This document shows positions 35,320 to 41,754 of a stretch of 41,754 nt of DNA, piece by piece. Within the stretch, counting starts at the first letter, position 1, and each line of letters opens with the position of its first letter. Below the pieces are notes generated by a model that was not told the origin of the DNA, ran no database searches, and was given only the letters and a program-made list of their open reading frames with translations. A program made the translations under genes and the position numbers. This DNA is from DYGX01 sp035325905 (lineage in GTDB: Bacteria > Chloroflexota > Anaerolineae > Aggregatilineales > Aggregatilineaceae). The DNA is taken from positions 1-41,754 of the forward strand of contig DAOKYY010000028.1 of NCBI GenBank assembly GCA_035325905.1. The letters are read 5' to 3'.

Positions 35320-35349
35320 AAAAAGCCCCGACCGCGCAGGCCGGGGCTT
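35320..35349 (-). terminator. Intrinsic terminator of tRNA-Asn
   Basis: On the minus strand AAGCCCCGGCC pairs with GGTCGGGGCTT over 11 bp (one G-U pair) around a 5-base loop, followed by a run of five T. It begins only about six bases after the tRNA 3' end. Confidence 0.88.
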
Positions 35350-35355
35350 CCCGTG

Positions 35356-35427
35356 CTCCTCAGGTAGGATTCGAACCTACAACCCTCCGGTTAACAGCCG
35401 GATGCTCTGCCGTTGAGCTACTGAGGA
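35356..35427 (-). tRNA. tRNA-Asn, anticodon GTT
   Basis: The minus-strand sequence folds as a full cloverleaf. Acceptor arm TCCTCAG pairs with CTGAGGA (35427 side and 35357-35363), with G as the discriminator. The D arm is GCTC...GAGC. The anticodon stem TCCGG/CCGGA holds the loop CTGTTAA, so the anticodon is GTT. The T arm is GTAGG-TTCGAAT-CCTAC. The 3' CCA is not encoded, so it must be added enzymatically. A strong promoter lies just upstream and a terminator just downstream, so it is a single-gene transcript. Confidence 0.97.
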
Positions 35428-35437
35428 AGATGGCAGA

Positions 35438-35466
35438 AGGATACCAAAGCGCCCCTTGACTGTCAA
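35438..35466 (-). promoter_or_regulatory. Promoter of tRNA-Asn
   Basis: On the minus strand a perfect TTGACA (plus 35461-35466) and TATCCT (plus 35438-35443) are separated by exactly 17 bases. The start site would fall only a few bases before the mature tRNA 5' end at 35427. Confidence 0.75.
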
Positions 35467-35541
35467 GGTCGCTTTTGCGTCAGAACGCACCATATTGCCC
35501 CGCGCAATCGGCGCGTACAGGCGTGGATGGGGAAGACCCCG

Positions 35542-35883
35542 CTAGACGGTCGGGCTGACGAACACCTGGTCGTCGACGACCCGCACGTGCCACATCGGCA
35601 GCCAGTGAGTCAGGACCGTCAGGGCCGTCTGCTCCTCAATCAGACGCCCGTCCTTCAGGCTATACTTCGCGCCGGTATTGGGCGAGGTCAGGACGCAGTC
35701 GAGCACTTCGCCGTGCGCGATTGAGCCGCCGGTTTGCGGATCGCGGTCTTCCAGCGCGTAGATGCCCGTGTCGCAGGCGACAATCAGCAGCTTGACGTCG
35801 TCCAGGTGCACCGTCTTTTTCCCGCGCGTGGGAAGATCCGCCCGGTCACAAACGAAGCGGTACCCTTCAAGCGTGGATGCCAT
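35542..35883 (-). CDS. NirD-like Rieske-fold protein lacking the [2Fe-2S] ligands
   Basis: This 113-residue protein has the Rieske ferredoxin fold but not its cluster ligands. In true Rieske proteins the first box reads C-P-H and the second C-P-x-H-G. Here the first reads DRDPQTGGSIAHGEV (Asp48, Gln50) and the second VLTSPNTGAKYSL (Ser67, Thr70). The flanking GEV, fold strands and C-terminal WHVRVVDDQVFV are intact. Ligand-free Rieske domains are known in NirD, the small subunit of assimilatory nitrite reductase. No nirB or nitrate gene lies in the window. ATG 35883 has AGGAGGGG with about 8-base spacing. The gene has its own promoter and a structured leader. Confidence 0.72.
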   Translation of the reverse strand: MASTLEGYRFVCDRADLPTRGKKTVHLDDVKLLIVACDTGIYALEDRDPQTGGSIAHGEVLDCVLTSPNTGAKYSLKDGRLIEEQTALTVLTHWLPMWHVRVVDDQVFVSPTV

Positions 35884-36010
35884 ATGAAGCCCCTCCTCGC
35901 GGCCAGTGGCAGAGCTAAAACCACTCCGAGATGAGGGCTGGCGAGCCAGCCGGGTGGGCCGGGCCTGGCGCCCAGGAGGTCTGCGTGGATGAAACGCAGG
36001 GGGAACTTCT
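35884..36010 (-). promoter_or_regulatory. Structured 5' leader with potential ribosome-site sequestration
   Basis: The minus-strand leader of about 127 bases can form four clear hairpins. They are 35981-35999 (CTGCG stem), 35964-35976 (CCTGG stem), 35936-35951 (GGCTGG stem, 4-base loop) and 35905-35925 (AGTGG stem). Between the first two lies ACCTCCT (minus strand of 35974-35980), complementary to the AGGAGG ribosome site (35892-35897). Pairing of these would hide the start. The leader does not match a riboswitch class I can name with confidence. It may be a regulatory RNA element. Confidence 0.5.
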
Positions 36011-36017
36011 TACCCTC

Positions 36018-36026
36018 ATTATATCA
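36018..36026 (-). promoter_or_regulatory. Extended -10 promoter of the NirD-like gene
   Basis: The minus strand reads TGATATAAT, a perfect TATAAT (plus 36018-36023) with a TGn extension. There is no consensus -35. A start near 36010 gives the leader described above. Confidence 0.6.
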
Positions 36027-36064
36027 TGAGACATGCCCCTGGTGGCGGAGCCGCGCCTAATTCA

Positions 36065-36093
36065 TTGCCAGTCGCGCTGCCGCCGAGTATGAT
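36065..36093 (+). promoter_or_regulatory. Sigma70-type promoter of ubiD-ubiA
   Basis: TTGCCA (36065-36070) and TATGAT (36088-36093) have a 17-base spacer, the same -35 box as the E1/E2 operon promoter. An extra extended -10-like TGATAAAAT lies at 36121-36129. The start codon at 36182 is about 80 bases downstream. Confidence 0.5.
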
Positions 36094-36181
36094 CAGCGGG
36101 TGGGCAGCGCCGCCCATCTGTGATAAAATCTACAAACTTTCACCTTGTTCAGAATAATCTAAACGACGGAGAGCGCCGGCG

Positions 36182-38002
36182 ATGGCCTATGACGATCTAC
36201 ATGCCTTTGTGGCCCGCCTGGAAGCGGCCGGTGAGCTGGTGCGCATCACGACGCCGGTCAGCGCGCACCTGGAAATCACCGAAATCGCCGATCGGGTCAG
36301 CAAAGGGCCAGCGGGCCGCAACAAGGCGCTTCTGTTCGAGAATGTCGAAGGCAGCGCGATGCCGGTGCTGATCAACGCGTATGGCTCGGCGCGGCGCATG
36401 GCCTGGGCGCTCGGCGTGGACGATCTGGAAGACCTGCGCCGCAACCTGGCCGCCGTGATCGATCCGCGCCTGCCGCGCGGCCTGCGCGCGATGGCCGGGC
36501 GCGGGCTGGGGCTGCTCGGCGCGCTGCGCAGCATCGGGCTGGGGCCGAAGCGCGTGCGCCAGGGCAAGGCCCGCTGCCAGCAGGTGATCATCACCGATAA
36601 CCCTTCGCTGGATATGCTGCCGATTCCGACCTGCTGGCCGGAGGACGGCGGCCCATTCATCACGCTGCCGCAGGTTATCACGCGGGACCCGGCAACCGGC
36701 CAGCGCAACGTCGGGATGTACCGCTTGCAGAAGGTGGACGAGCGCACGCTGATGATGCACTGGCAGCGGCACAAAGGCGGCGCAGAGCACGAGCGCGAGG
36801 CGCGCGCCATGAACCTGCCGCGCATCCCGGTCGCGGTCGCGCTGGGCGGCGACCCGGCGGCGATGTGGTGCGGCTCCGCCCCGCTGCCGCCCGGCATCGA
36901 CGAGTACCTGCTGGCCGGGTGGCTGCGCGGCAAGCCTGTCCCGTTCGTCAAGTGCATCACGCAGAATCTGGAGGTTCCCGCTGACGCCGAGATTGTGATC
37001 GAGGGCTATCTGGATCCTAACGACCAGCGCCCGGAAGGGCCATTCGGCGATCATACGGGCTTCTACACGCCGCAAGACCTGTTCCCCGCGATGCACATCA
37101 CCGCCATCACCCACCGGCGCGACTCAATCTTCCCAACGACTGTCGTCGGCAAGCCCCCGATGGAAGACGCCTGGATGGGCAAGGCGACCGAGCGCCTGTT
37201 CCTGCCGCTGATGCAGTTGTTTATGGGCGAGATCCTCGATGTCAACATGCCTGCCGAGGGCGTGTTCCACAACCTGGTGATCGTCAGCCTCAAGCCGCGC
37301 TTTCCCGGCCACGCGCAGAAGGTCATGTATGGGCTGTGGGGCCTGGGCCTGATGATGCTCGCCAAAGGCTTGGTCGTGGTGGATGGCGACGTGAACGTGC
37401 ACGACCTCGACGCCGTGGCGAGCGCAGTGCTGAACAACGTCGATTGGCAGCGCGACGCGACCGTGGTCGATGGCGCGGTGGACCAGCTTGACCATTCCGC
37501 CATCTTCGACTCCTATGGCGGCAAGATCGGCGTGGACGCGACGCGCAAGCCCGATCGCGCGCAGCCTGCCCTGAGCCGGACGCTCGACCGCGCCGGGCTG
37601 GACCGGCTGGCGGGCGTCCACGCCTGGACGACGGTCAAGGACGGCGTGCTGATCGCCGCCATCGACAAGACGCATCTGCCCATCGCCGACGCTTACGAGG
37701 CGCTCTGGACGCTCGCGCCGGGCTACAACCTGGTGCTGCTGGACGAGTCGGTCGACGTACACAACCTGTCGGATGTGGCGTGGCGCACGTTGGGCAATGT
37801 GGACTGGCGGCGCGATATTCTCATTCAGAAGGGCGGGATCGATCACTTCGCGAAAGGGGCTACGCCGGCCTGCGTCGGGATCGACGCGACGAGCAAAGGC
37901 CCGCGTGACGGGCACCCGCGCGGCTGGCCGGTCGAGATCGAGATGAGCGCCGAGATCAAGCAGCGCGTGGATGAGAAGTGGGCGGCGTATGGGATCGACT
38001 AA
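36182..38002 (+). CDS. UbiD-family prenylated-FMN decarboxylase
   Basis: This 606-residue protein belongs to the UbiD family of decarboxylases that use prenylated FMN. HLEITEIADRVSKGPAGRNKALLFENV opens the N-terminal domain, MYRLQKVDERTLMMHWQRHKGG is the core strand set, and DPNDQRPEGPFGDHTGFYTP near residue 285 carries the conserved acidic residue. NMPAEGVFHNLVIVSLKPRFPGHAQKVM follows. The length near 600, longer than the roughly 490 of E. coli UbiD, is typical of many menaquinone-linked members. GGAGAG lies eight bases before ATG 36182. The UbiA-family gene overlaps its end, so both probably act on the same aromatic acid. No UbiX (the cofactor maker) is in the window. Confidence 0.93.
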   Translation: MAYDDLHAFVARLEAAGELVRITTPVSAHLEITEIADRVSKGPAGRNKALLFENVEGSAMPVLINAYGSARRMAWALGVDDLEDLRRNLAAVIDPRLPRGLRAMAGRGLGLLGALRSIGLGPKRVRQGKARCQQVIITDNPSLDMLPIPTCWPEDGGPFITLPQVITRDPATGQRNVGMYRLQKVDERTLMMHWQRHKGGAEHEREARAMNLPRIPVAVALGGDPAAMWCGSAPLPPGIDEYLLAGWLRGKPVPFVKCITQNLEVPADAEIVIEGYLDPNDQRPEGPFGDHTGFYTPQDLFPAMHITAITHRRDSIFPTTVVGKPPMEDAWMGKATERLFLPLMQLFMGEILDVNMPAEGVFHNLVIVSLKPRFPGHAQKVMYGLWGLGLMMLAKGLVVVDGDVNVHDLDAVASAVLNNVDWQRDATVVDGAVDQLDHSAIFDSYGGKIGVDATRKPDRAQPALSRTLDRAGLDRLAGVHAWTTVKDGVLIAAIDKTHLPIADAYEALWTLAPGYNLVLLDESVDVHNLSDVAWRTLGNVDWRRDILIQKGGIDHFAKGATPACVGIDATSKGPRDGHPRGWPVEIEMSAEIKQRVDEKWAAYGID

Positions 38003-38912
38003 ACGCGCGCTCGACGCCGCCGAAGCGCGCGGTTTGCGCCCGGACACGCTCGCCTATAAGGTTCGCGTCTTTCTGGACCTGGTGCGCTTCGAGCACACGG
38101 TTTTCGCTCTGCCGTTCGCCTATATCGGCCTGGTGCTGGCCGCCGAGGGCTTGCCCGCGCTGTGGGATTTGCTGTGGGTCAGCGTGGCGATGGCGGCGGC
38201 GCGCACGCTGGCGTTCGCCGTCAACCGGCTGGCGGACCGGACGTATGACGCGCGCAACCCGCGCACGCGCCACCGCCCCAGCGTGACCGGCGCGATCGCG
38301 CCCGGCACGATCGCGCTGTTCGCCGGCGTATCGCTTGCTGTATTGCTGGTCGCTGCCGCGCTGCTCGACCCGCTGGCGCTCAAGCTCGCGCCGCTGGCGG
38401 TGTTGTTCCTGGTGGGCTACAGCTTCACCAAGCGCTTCACCGTTCTGGCGCACTGGGTGCTCGGCTTCACCGACGCGCTGGCGGTCGGCGGCGGCTGGAT
38501 CGCGGTGCGCGGCTCGTTCTTCGCGCCAGATGACCTTCCGGCCTGGCTGCTGATCGCGGCGGTCACGTTCTGGATCGCGGGGTTTGACCTGATCTACGCC
38601 TGCCAGGACTATGAGCACGATGTGGCCGAGGGGCTGCACGCCTGGCCGGCGCGGTTCGGGATCGCCAGCGCGCTTGGTCTGGCGAAGCTCAATCATGTTG
38701 TTTTTCTGGCGTTTCTGGCGCTGGCCGGGCTGGCCGCCGGGCTGGGGTGGCCGTATTACGCCGCCGCCGTGATCACCGCCGGGCTGCTGGTCTACGAGCA
38801 TCGTCTCGTCTCGCCGGATGATCTCAGCCGGGTCAACGTGGCGTTCTTTAACATGAACTCGTACATCGCGCTGACGCTGCTGGCCGGGACGATCTTAGCC
38901 TTTAGCCTTTAG
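37989..38912 (+). CDS. UbiA-family prenyltransferase (menaquinone/ubiquinone precursor type)
   Basis: This 307-residue integral membrane protein has about eight hydrophobic helices. The two Asp-rich motifs of the family are present: NRLADRTYDARNPRT near residue 79, and DLIYACQDYEHDVAEGL near 203. They bind the prenyl diphosphate through magnesium and the aromatic acid. It opens with KVRVFLDLVRFEHTVFALPFAY, the standard start of this family. ATG 37989 overlaps the ubiD stop by 14 bases; an ATG at 37971 is also in frame. Together with UbiD it probably prenylates and then decarboxylates a quinone precursor, as MqnP/MqnL do in the futalosine pathway; that link is inferred. The final codons lie inside a repeat. 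Confidence 0.9.
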   Translation: MGSTKRALDAAEARGLRPDTLAYKVRVFLDLVRFEHTVFALPFAYIGLVLAAEGLPALWDLLWVSVAMAAARTLAFAVNRLADRTYDARNPRTRHRPSVTGAIAPGTIALFAGVSLAVLLVAAALLDPLALKLAPLAVLFLVGYSFTKRFTVLAHWVLGFTDALAVGGGWIAVRGSFFAPDDLPAWLLIAAVTFWIAGFDLIYACQDYEHDVAEGLHAWPARFGIASALGLAKLNHVVFLAFLALAGLAAGLGWPYYAAAVITAGLLVYEHRLVSPDDLSRVNVAFFNMNSYIALTLLAGTILAFSL

Positions 38913-38952
38913 CTGTTAGCCTTTAGCTAAGAGCTAATTGCTAACTGCTAAC
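38895..38952. repeat. TTAGC-type repeat with nested palindromes (member 5)
   Basis: TTAGCTGTTAGC (38909-38920) and GCTAACTGCTAA (38940-38951) are inverted with one mismatch. A second inverted pair, TTAGCT/AGCTAA (38923-38928 and 38932-38937), is nested inside. Direct copies of TTAGCCTTTAGC run from 38895, overlapping the last codons and stop of the UbiA-family gene. The word TTAGCTGT is shared with the other intergenic repeats. It may act as a transcript-end hairpin. Confidence 0.6.
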
Positions 38953-38987
38953 CGCTTCTTTCTCATCACAAGGAGAGGTTATCTACC

Positions 38988-40274
38988 ATGCGCCGTATTC
39001 ATCTTTCGCTTGTGCTTGCGCTGGCGCTGCTGTTGGGCGCGCTCGCGCCGGGCGCGGCGGCTCAGGACGAGCCGCTGCGGATGGGCCTGCTGCCGATTCT
39101 GGACGTGCTGCCCTTCTACGTCGCGCAAGAAGCGGGCTATTTTGAGGAAGAGGGCGTCGAGCTGGAGCTGATCCCGGTCAGCAGCGCGCTGGAGCGCGAC
39201 CAGATGCTGCTCGTCGGCGAGATCGACGGGATGCTCAACGACCTGATCAGCACCGGCATCTTCAACCAGGACGAGACGCGCGTCGTGATCGTCGCGCTGG
39301 CGCGCAAAGCCTACGACGAAGCGCCGCAGTTCCGCATTCTGGCCGCGCCGCGCAGCAATATCACGATCCCGTCCGATCTCGTTGGCAAGGAAATCGCCAT
39401 CAGCGAAAACTCGGTCATTCACTACATCGCCCAGCGCATGCTGGAACAGGCCGGGATCAGCGCCAGCGAGGTCACGTGGCGCCCTGAGCCGAACATCCCG
39501 GTCCGCTACCAGCTTCTGATGGAGGGCCAGCTTCCGGTCGTGGTCCTGCCGGACCCGCTCGCCCAGGCCGCGATCGAGGGCGGCGCGATCCTGATCGAAG
39601 ACGACAGCGCGCTGGTGGATACCGGGTTCAGCCAGAGCGTGCTGAGCTTCCGCCGCGAGATCGTCGAGGAGCAGCCGGAGAAGGTCGAAGCGTTCCTGCG
39701 GGCGTGGATGCGCGCCGCCGAGGACATCAACGCCGATCCCGAAGCCTACCGCGAGCTGTGGATCGAGCACACCAACGTCCCGGACAGCGTCAAAGACAGC
39801 TACCAGCTTCCCCCCTTCCCGACCTACGAGATCACCCAGCCCGAAGCCTGGGAAGACACGGTGGACTGGCTGATCGAGCAGGAGATCATCGAGAACCGCC
39901 CGGCGTATGAGGATACAGTCGATCCGAGCTTTATCGAGGCGATCGCGCCGGAAGATATGGGCGAGGCCGAAGGTGAAGCGGGTGTCGCCGGTGATCCGGA
40001 GGCGGGCGCGACGGTCTTCACCAGCCTGGGCTGCGGCGGCTGTCACGCCACCGAGGGCGACGTGACGATGGTCGGCCCCTCGCTGGACGGGCTGGCGGCG
40101 CGCGCCGGGCAGATGGTCGAAGGGCTGAGCGCGGCGGCGTATGTCGAGCAGTCGATCGTCGAGCCGGACGCGCACGTGGTCGAGGGCTTCAACGCAGGCA
40201 TCATGCCGCCTTACGCCAGCCTGAGCGAAACCGACCTCGCCAACCTGGTCGCGTACCTGCTGACCCTGGATTAG
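38988..40274 (+). CDS. ABC transporter substrate-binding protein (NMT1/THI5-like) fused to a C-terminal cytochrome c domain
   Basis: This 428-residue exported protein has a signal peptide (1-26, ending GAAAQ). A periplasmic binding domain of the NitT/TauT/THI5 type spans about 28-310: RMGLLPILDVLPFYVAQEAGYF at the start and LVGKEIAISENSVIHYIAQRML in the middle. An acidic linker (PEDMGEAEGEAGVAGDPEAG) leads to a c-type cytochrome domain at 338-428. That domain has the heme motif CGGCH (349-353), a VGPSLDGLAAR strand and Met406 in GIMPPYASLSETDLANLVAYLL as the likely sixth ligand. This resembles the heme domain of caa3-type oxidase subunit II. AAGGAGAGG lies nine bases before the ATG. The transporter ATPase and permease follow. 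The substrate is unknown. Confidence 0.9.
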   Translation: MRRIHLSLVLALALLLGALAPGAAAQDEPLRMGLLPILDVLPFYVAQEAGYFEEEGVELELIPVSSALERDQMLLVGEIDGMLNDLISTGIFNQDETRVVIVALARKAYDEAPQFRILAAPRSNITIPSDLVGKEIAISENSVIHYIAQRMLEQAGISASEVTWRPEPNIPVRYQLLMEGQLPVVVLPDPLAQAAIEGGAILIEDDSALVDTGFSQSVLSFRREIVEEQPEKVEAFLRAWMRAAEDINADPEAYRELWIEHTNVPDSVKDSYQLPPFPTYEITQPEAWEDTVDWLIEQEIIENRPAYEDTVDPSFIEAIAPEDMGEAEGEAGVAGDPEAGATVFTSLGCGGCHATEGDVTMVGPSLDGLAARAGQMVEGLSAAAYVEQSIVEPDAHVVEGFNAGIMPPYASLSETDLANLVAYLLTLD

Positions 40275-40328
40275 CGGCTTGTGAGATGCGCCGGGCCGGG
40301 CGCGCTGCTCGGCCCGGCGCTAAGTTCG

Positions 40329-41156
40329 ATGGATGAACGCATGACGGCAGTGACATCCGAGCCGGGAGTGATGGTCACGCTCGACCGGCTCACGTTCCGC
40401 TATGGCCCGCGCGCCACGCCGATCTTCCAGGACTTTAGCTGGACGGTGCGCGAAGGCGAGTCGTGGTCGATTATCGGGCCGTCCGGCTGCGGCAAGACCA
40501 CGCTGCTGACGCTGATCGCGGGACTGCGCCGGGCGACCGCCGGGACGATCACGGTCGGCGGCACGCGCATCGAGCGCCCGCGCCCGGAAACCGGCCTGAT
40601 TTTGCAGGATTACGGCCTGCTGCCCTGGGCGACGGTCGAGGACAACGTGGCGCTGGGGCTGCGCGTGCGCCGCTTCTACGGGCCGGATGGCACGCACGCG
40701 CCGCGCGCCGAGAAGGTGTTGGGCCGCCGCGCCGCGCGCGAGGTGGTCGACGGCTGGCTGCGCCGGCTCAACATCGACGAGCAGCGCAGCCGCTATCCCG
40801 GCGCGATCTCCGGCGGCCAGCGCCAGCGCACCGCCATCGCGCGCACGCTCGCGCTCCAGCCGGACCTGCTGCTGATGGACGAGCCGTTCAGCAGCCTCGA
40901 CGCGCCAACGCGCGAAGACTTGCAGAACCTGATCTTGCAGCTTCAGCGCGAGATCAAGCTGACGAGCATCATCGTCACGCACGCCATCGAAGAAGCGGCG
41001 ATTTTGGGCCGGAAGATTCTGGTGCTCGGCCAGCCGCCGAATACCGCGCCGGTGATTGTCCCGAACCCGGAGTCGGGCGCACCGGGCTTTCGCAGCACGG
41101 GGATATTCCTGGACCGATGCAACCAATTACGCACCCTCCTGGGCCTGACGGTCTGA
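40329..41156 (+). CDS. ABC transporter ATPase (nitrate/sulfonate/taurine type)
   Basis: This 275-residue ATPase carries Walker A GPSGCGKTT, Q-loop LILQDYGLLPW, signature ISGGQRQR, Walker B LLLMDEPFSSLD and the switch His in VTHAIEEA. It is closest in style to SsuB/TauB/NrtD-type subunits. An insertion of about 20 residues (RRFYGPDGTHAPRAEKVLGR) lies before the signature. ATG 40329 and ATG 40341 are both possible, and neither has a strong ribosome site. The gene lies 54 bases after the binding-protein/cytochrome gene, and its end overlaps the permease start by 40 bases. It would energise uptake of whatever ligand that fusion protein binds. Confidence 0.88.
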   Translation: MDERMTAVTSEPGVMVTLDRLTFRYGPRATPIFQDFSWTVREGESWSIIGPSGCGKTTLLTLIAGLRRATAGTITVGGTRIERPRPETGLILQDYGLLPWATVEDNVALGLRVRRFYGPDGTHAPRAEKVLGRRAAREVVDGWLRRLNIDEQRSRYPGAISGGQRQRTAIARTLALQPDLLLMDEPFSSLDAPTREDLQNLILQLQREIKLTSIIVTHAIEEAAILGRKILVLGQPPNTAPVIVPNPESGAPGFRSTGIFLDRCNQLRTLLGLTV

Positions 41157-41754
41157 CGACCACCCGGCCCGACGCGGCGCTGCCCGCGCCCGATCCGGCC
41201 CGGATGGTTTTGCGCGGGATGGGCCGCCGCCTGCTCAACCTGGGGCTGGCGATCGGCATCTTCGTGCTGTCGTGGATCGCGCTGGCCGCCGCGCTGAACC
41301 GCGAGATCATGCCCTATCCGTGGCAGGTGCTCCCGGTCTTCGTCGAGGAAATGCAGGGCAGCCTGTGGGATCATACGCTAGTCAGCGCGCGCCGCGTGCT
41401 GAGCGCGATCGCCGCCGCCGTGCTGCTCGCGACGCCGGTTGGCCTGGGGCTGGGGCAGATCCGCGTGCTCAACCGCATCTTCTCGCCGCTGATCGCGCTG
41501 GTGCACCCGATCCCGAAGGTCGTCTTCCTGCCGATCATTCTGGTAATCATGGGGATCGGCGAGACCTCGAAGGTGTTTCTGATCGCGCTGATCCTGTTCT
41601 TCCAGATTCTGGTCGTCGTGCGCGACGAGGCCGCCAGCCTGCGCCCGGAGCTGATCCAGTCGGTGCGCTCGCTGGGCGCGGGGCGGCGCGCGTTGTTTCG
41701 CTACGTCTACCTTCCGGCCTCGCTTCCGGCGGTGCTGACGGCGCTGCGCGTCTC
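41117..41754 (+). CDS. ABC transporter permease, cut by the right window edge
   Basis: The frame opens at ATG 41117, inside the end of the ATPase gene, and stays open to the window edge with 212 complete codons. Hydrophobic segments appear near residues 40-60, 96-116, 125-145 and 150-170. The conserved cytoplasmic EAA loop is visible: LRPELIQSVRSLGAGRRALF then RYVYLPASLPAVLTALR. This matches permeases of the SsuC/TauC/NrtB family. It would form the membrane channel of the importer that uses the cytochrome-fused binding protein. The C-terminus is missing, so the gene is partial only because of the window boundary. Confidence 0.85.
   Translation, partial: MQPITHPPGPDGLTTTRPDAALPAPDPARMVLRGMGRRLLNLGLAIGIFVLSWIALAAALNREIMPYPWQVLPVFVEEMQGSLWDHTLVSARRVLSAIAAAVLLATPVGLGLGQIRVLNRIFSPLIALVHPIPKVVFLPIILVIMGIGETSKVFLIALILFFQILVVVRDEAASLRPELIQSVRSLGAGRRALFRYVYLPASLPAVLTALRV

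Noticed and set aside
35884..36010. Cobalamin riboswitch on the plus strand (CCCAGGAGGTCTGC resembles the B12 box)
   Set aside because: The only good promoter and the downstream gene start are on the minus strand, and the other conserved cobalamin segments are absent. The resemblance is likely chance.

Overview
The window is a GC-rich, gene-dense bacterial chromosome segment of about 41.8 kb, with no rRNA, CRISPR array, transposase or phage gene that I can see. My best guess is a Chloroflexota genome, perhaps an Anaerolineae relative. The reasons are the Ser/Thr kinases and ATPases with Thr/Pro/Ser-rich extracytoplasmic tails, the standalone E1alpha/E1beta/E2 operon, GlpABC, and a UbiD-UbiA pair suited to menaquinone synthesis. 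This rests on gene style, not on a phylogenetic marker. The one RNA gene is tRNA-Asn(GTT).

Layout. Positions 1-1218 (-) hold an ornithine aminotransferase cut by the window edge. Positions 1516-4113 (+) hold a membrane-anchored AAA ATPase and a conserved membrane protein of unknown role. Positions 4189-16419 (-) are a long leftward signalling block. Read in transcription order it has a receptor-like Ser/Thr kinase, an SDR oxidoreductase, a two-AAA Clp unfoldase, a 1340-aa kinase with a TPR array, an FHA protein and an exported heparinase-like protein. The last four are tightly packed. Next come an alpha/beta hydrolase (-), RecD2 helicase (+) and a second AAA ATPase (-). Positions 21293-24646 (+) are a pyruvate (2-oxoacid) dehydrogenase operon without E3. 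Positions 24916-29219 (+) are glpABC, the anaerobic glycerol-3-phosphate dehydrogenase. Positions 29330-31487 (-) are an SPFH-like membrane protein, a PD-(D/E)XK nuclease-like protein and a SixA phosphatase. Positions 31778-35199 (+) are a TPR membrane protein, a phosphotransferase and an M29 aminopeptidase. Positions 35320-36023 (-) hold tRNA-Asn and a NirD-like Rieske-fold protein with a structured leader. Positions 36182-38912 (+) are ubiD-ubiA, followed from 38988 by an ABC transporter whose binding protein is fused to a cytochrome c domain. Its permease runs off the right edge.

How the genes fit together. GlpABC would feed electrons from glycerol-3-phosphate into a quinone pool that the UbiD/UbiA pair could help make, while the E1/E2 operon supplies acetyl-CoA. 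The kinase, FHA and Clp genes suggest phosphorylation-dependent control of an Hsp100 machine.

The most unusual items are the binding-protein/cytochrome c fusion, the Clp/TPR-kinase/FHA operon with an exact 306-bp-period TPR super-repeat, and the orphan NirD-like protein with a leader that could hide its ribosome binding site. A family of short A/T-richer repeats is also scattered through the intergenic gaps. No gene-free stretch exceeds about 300 bases.
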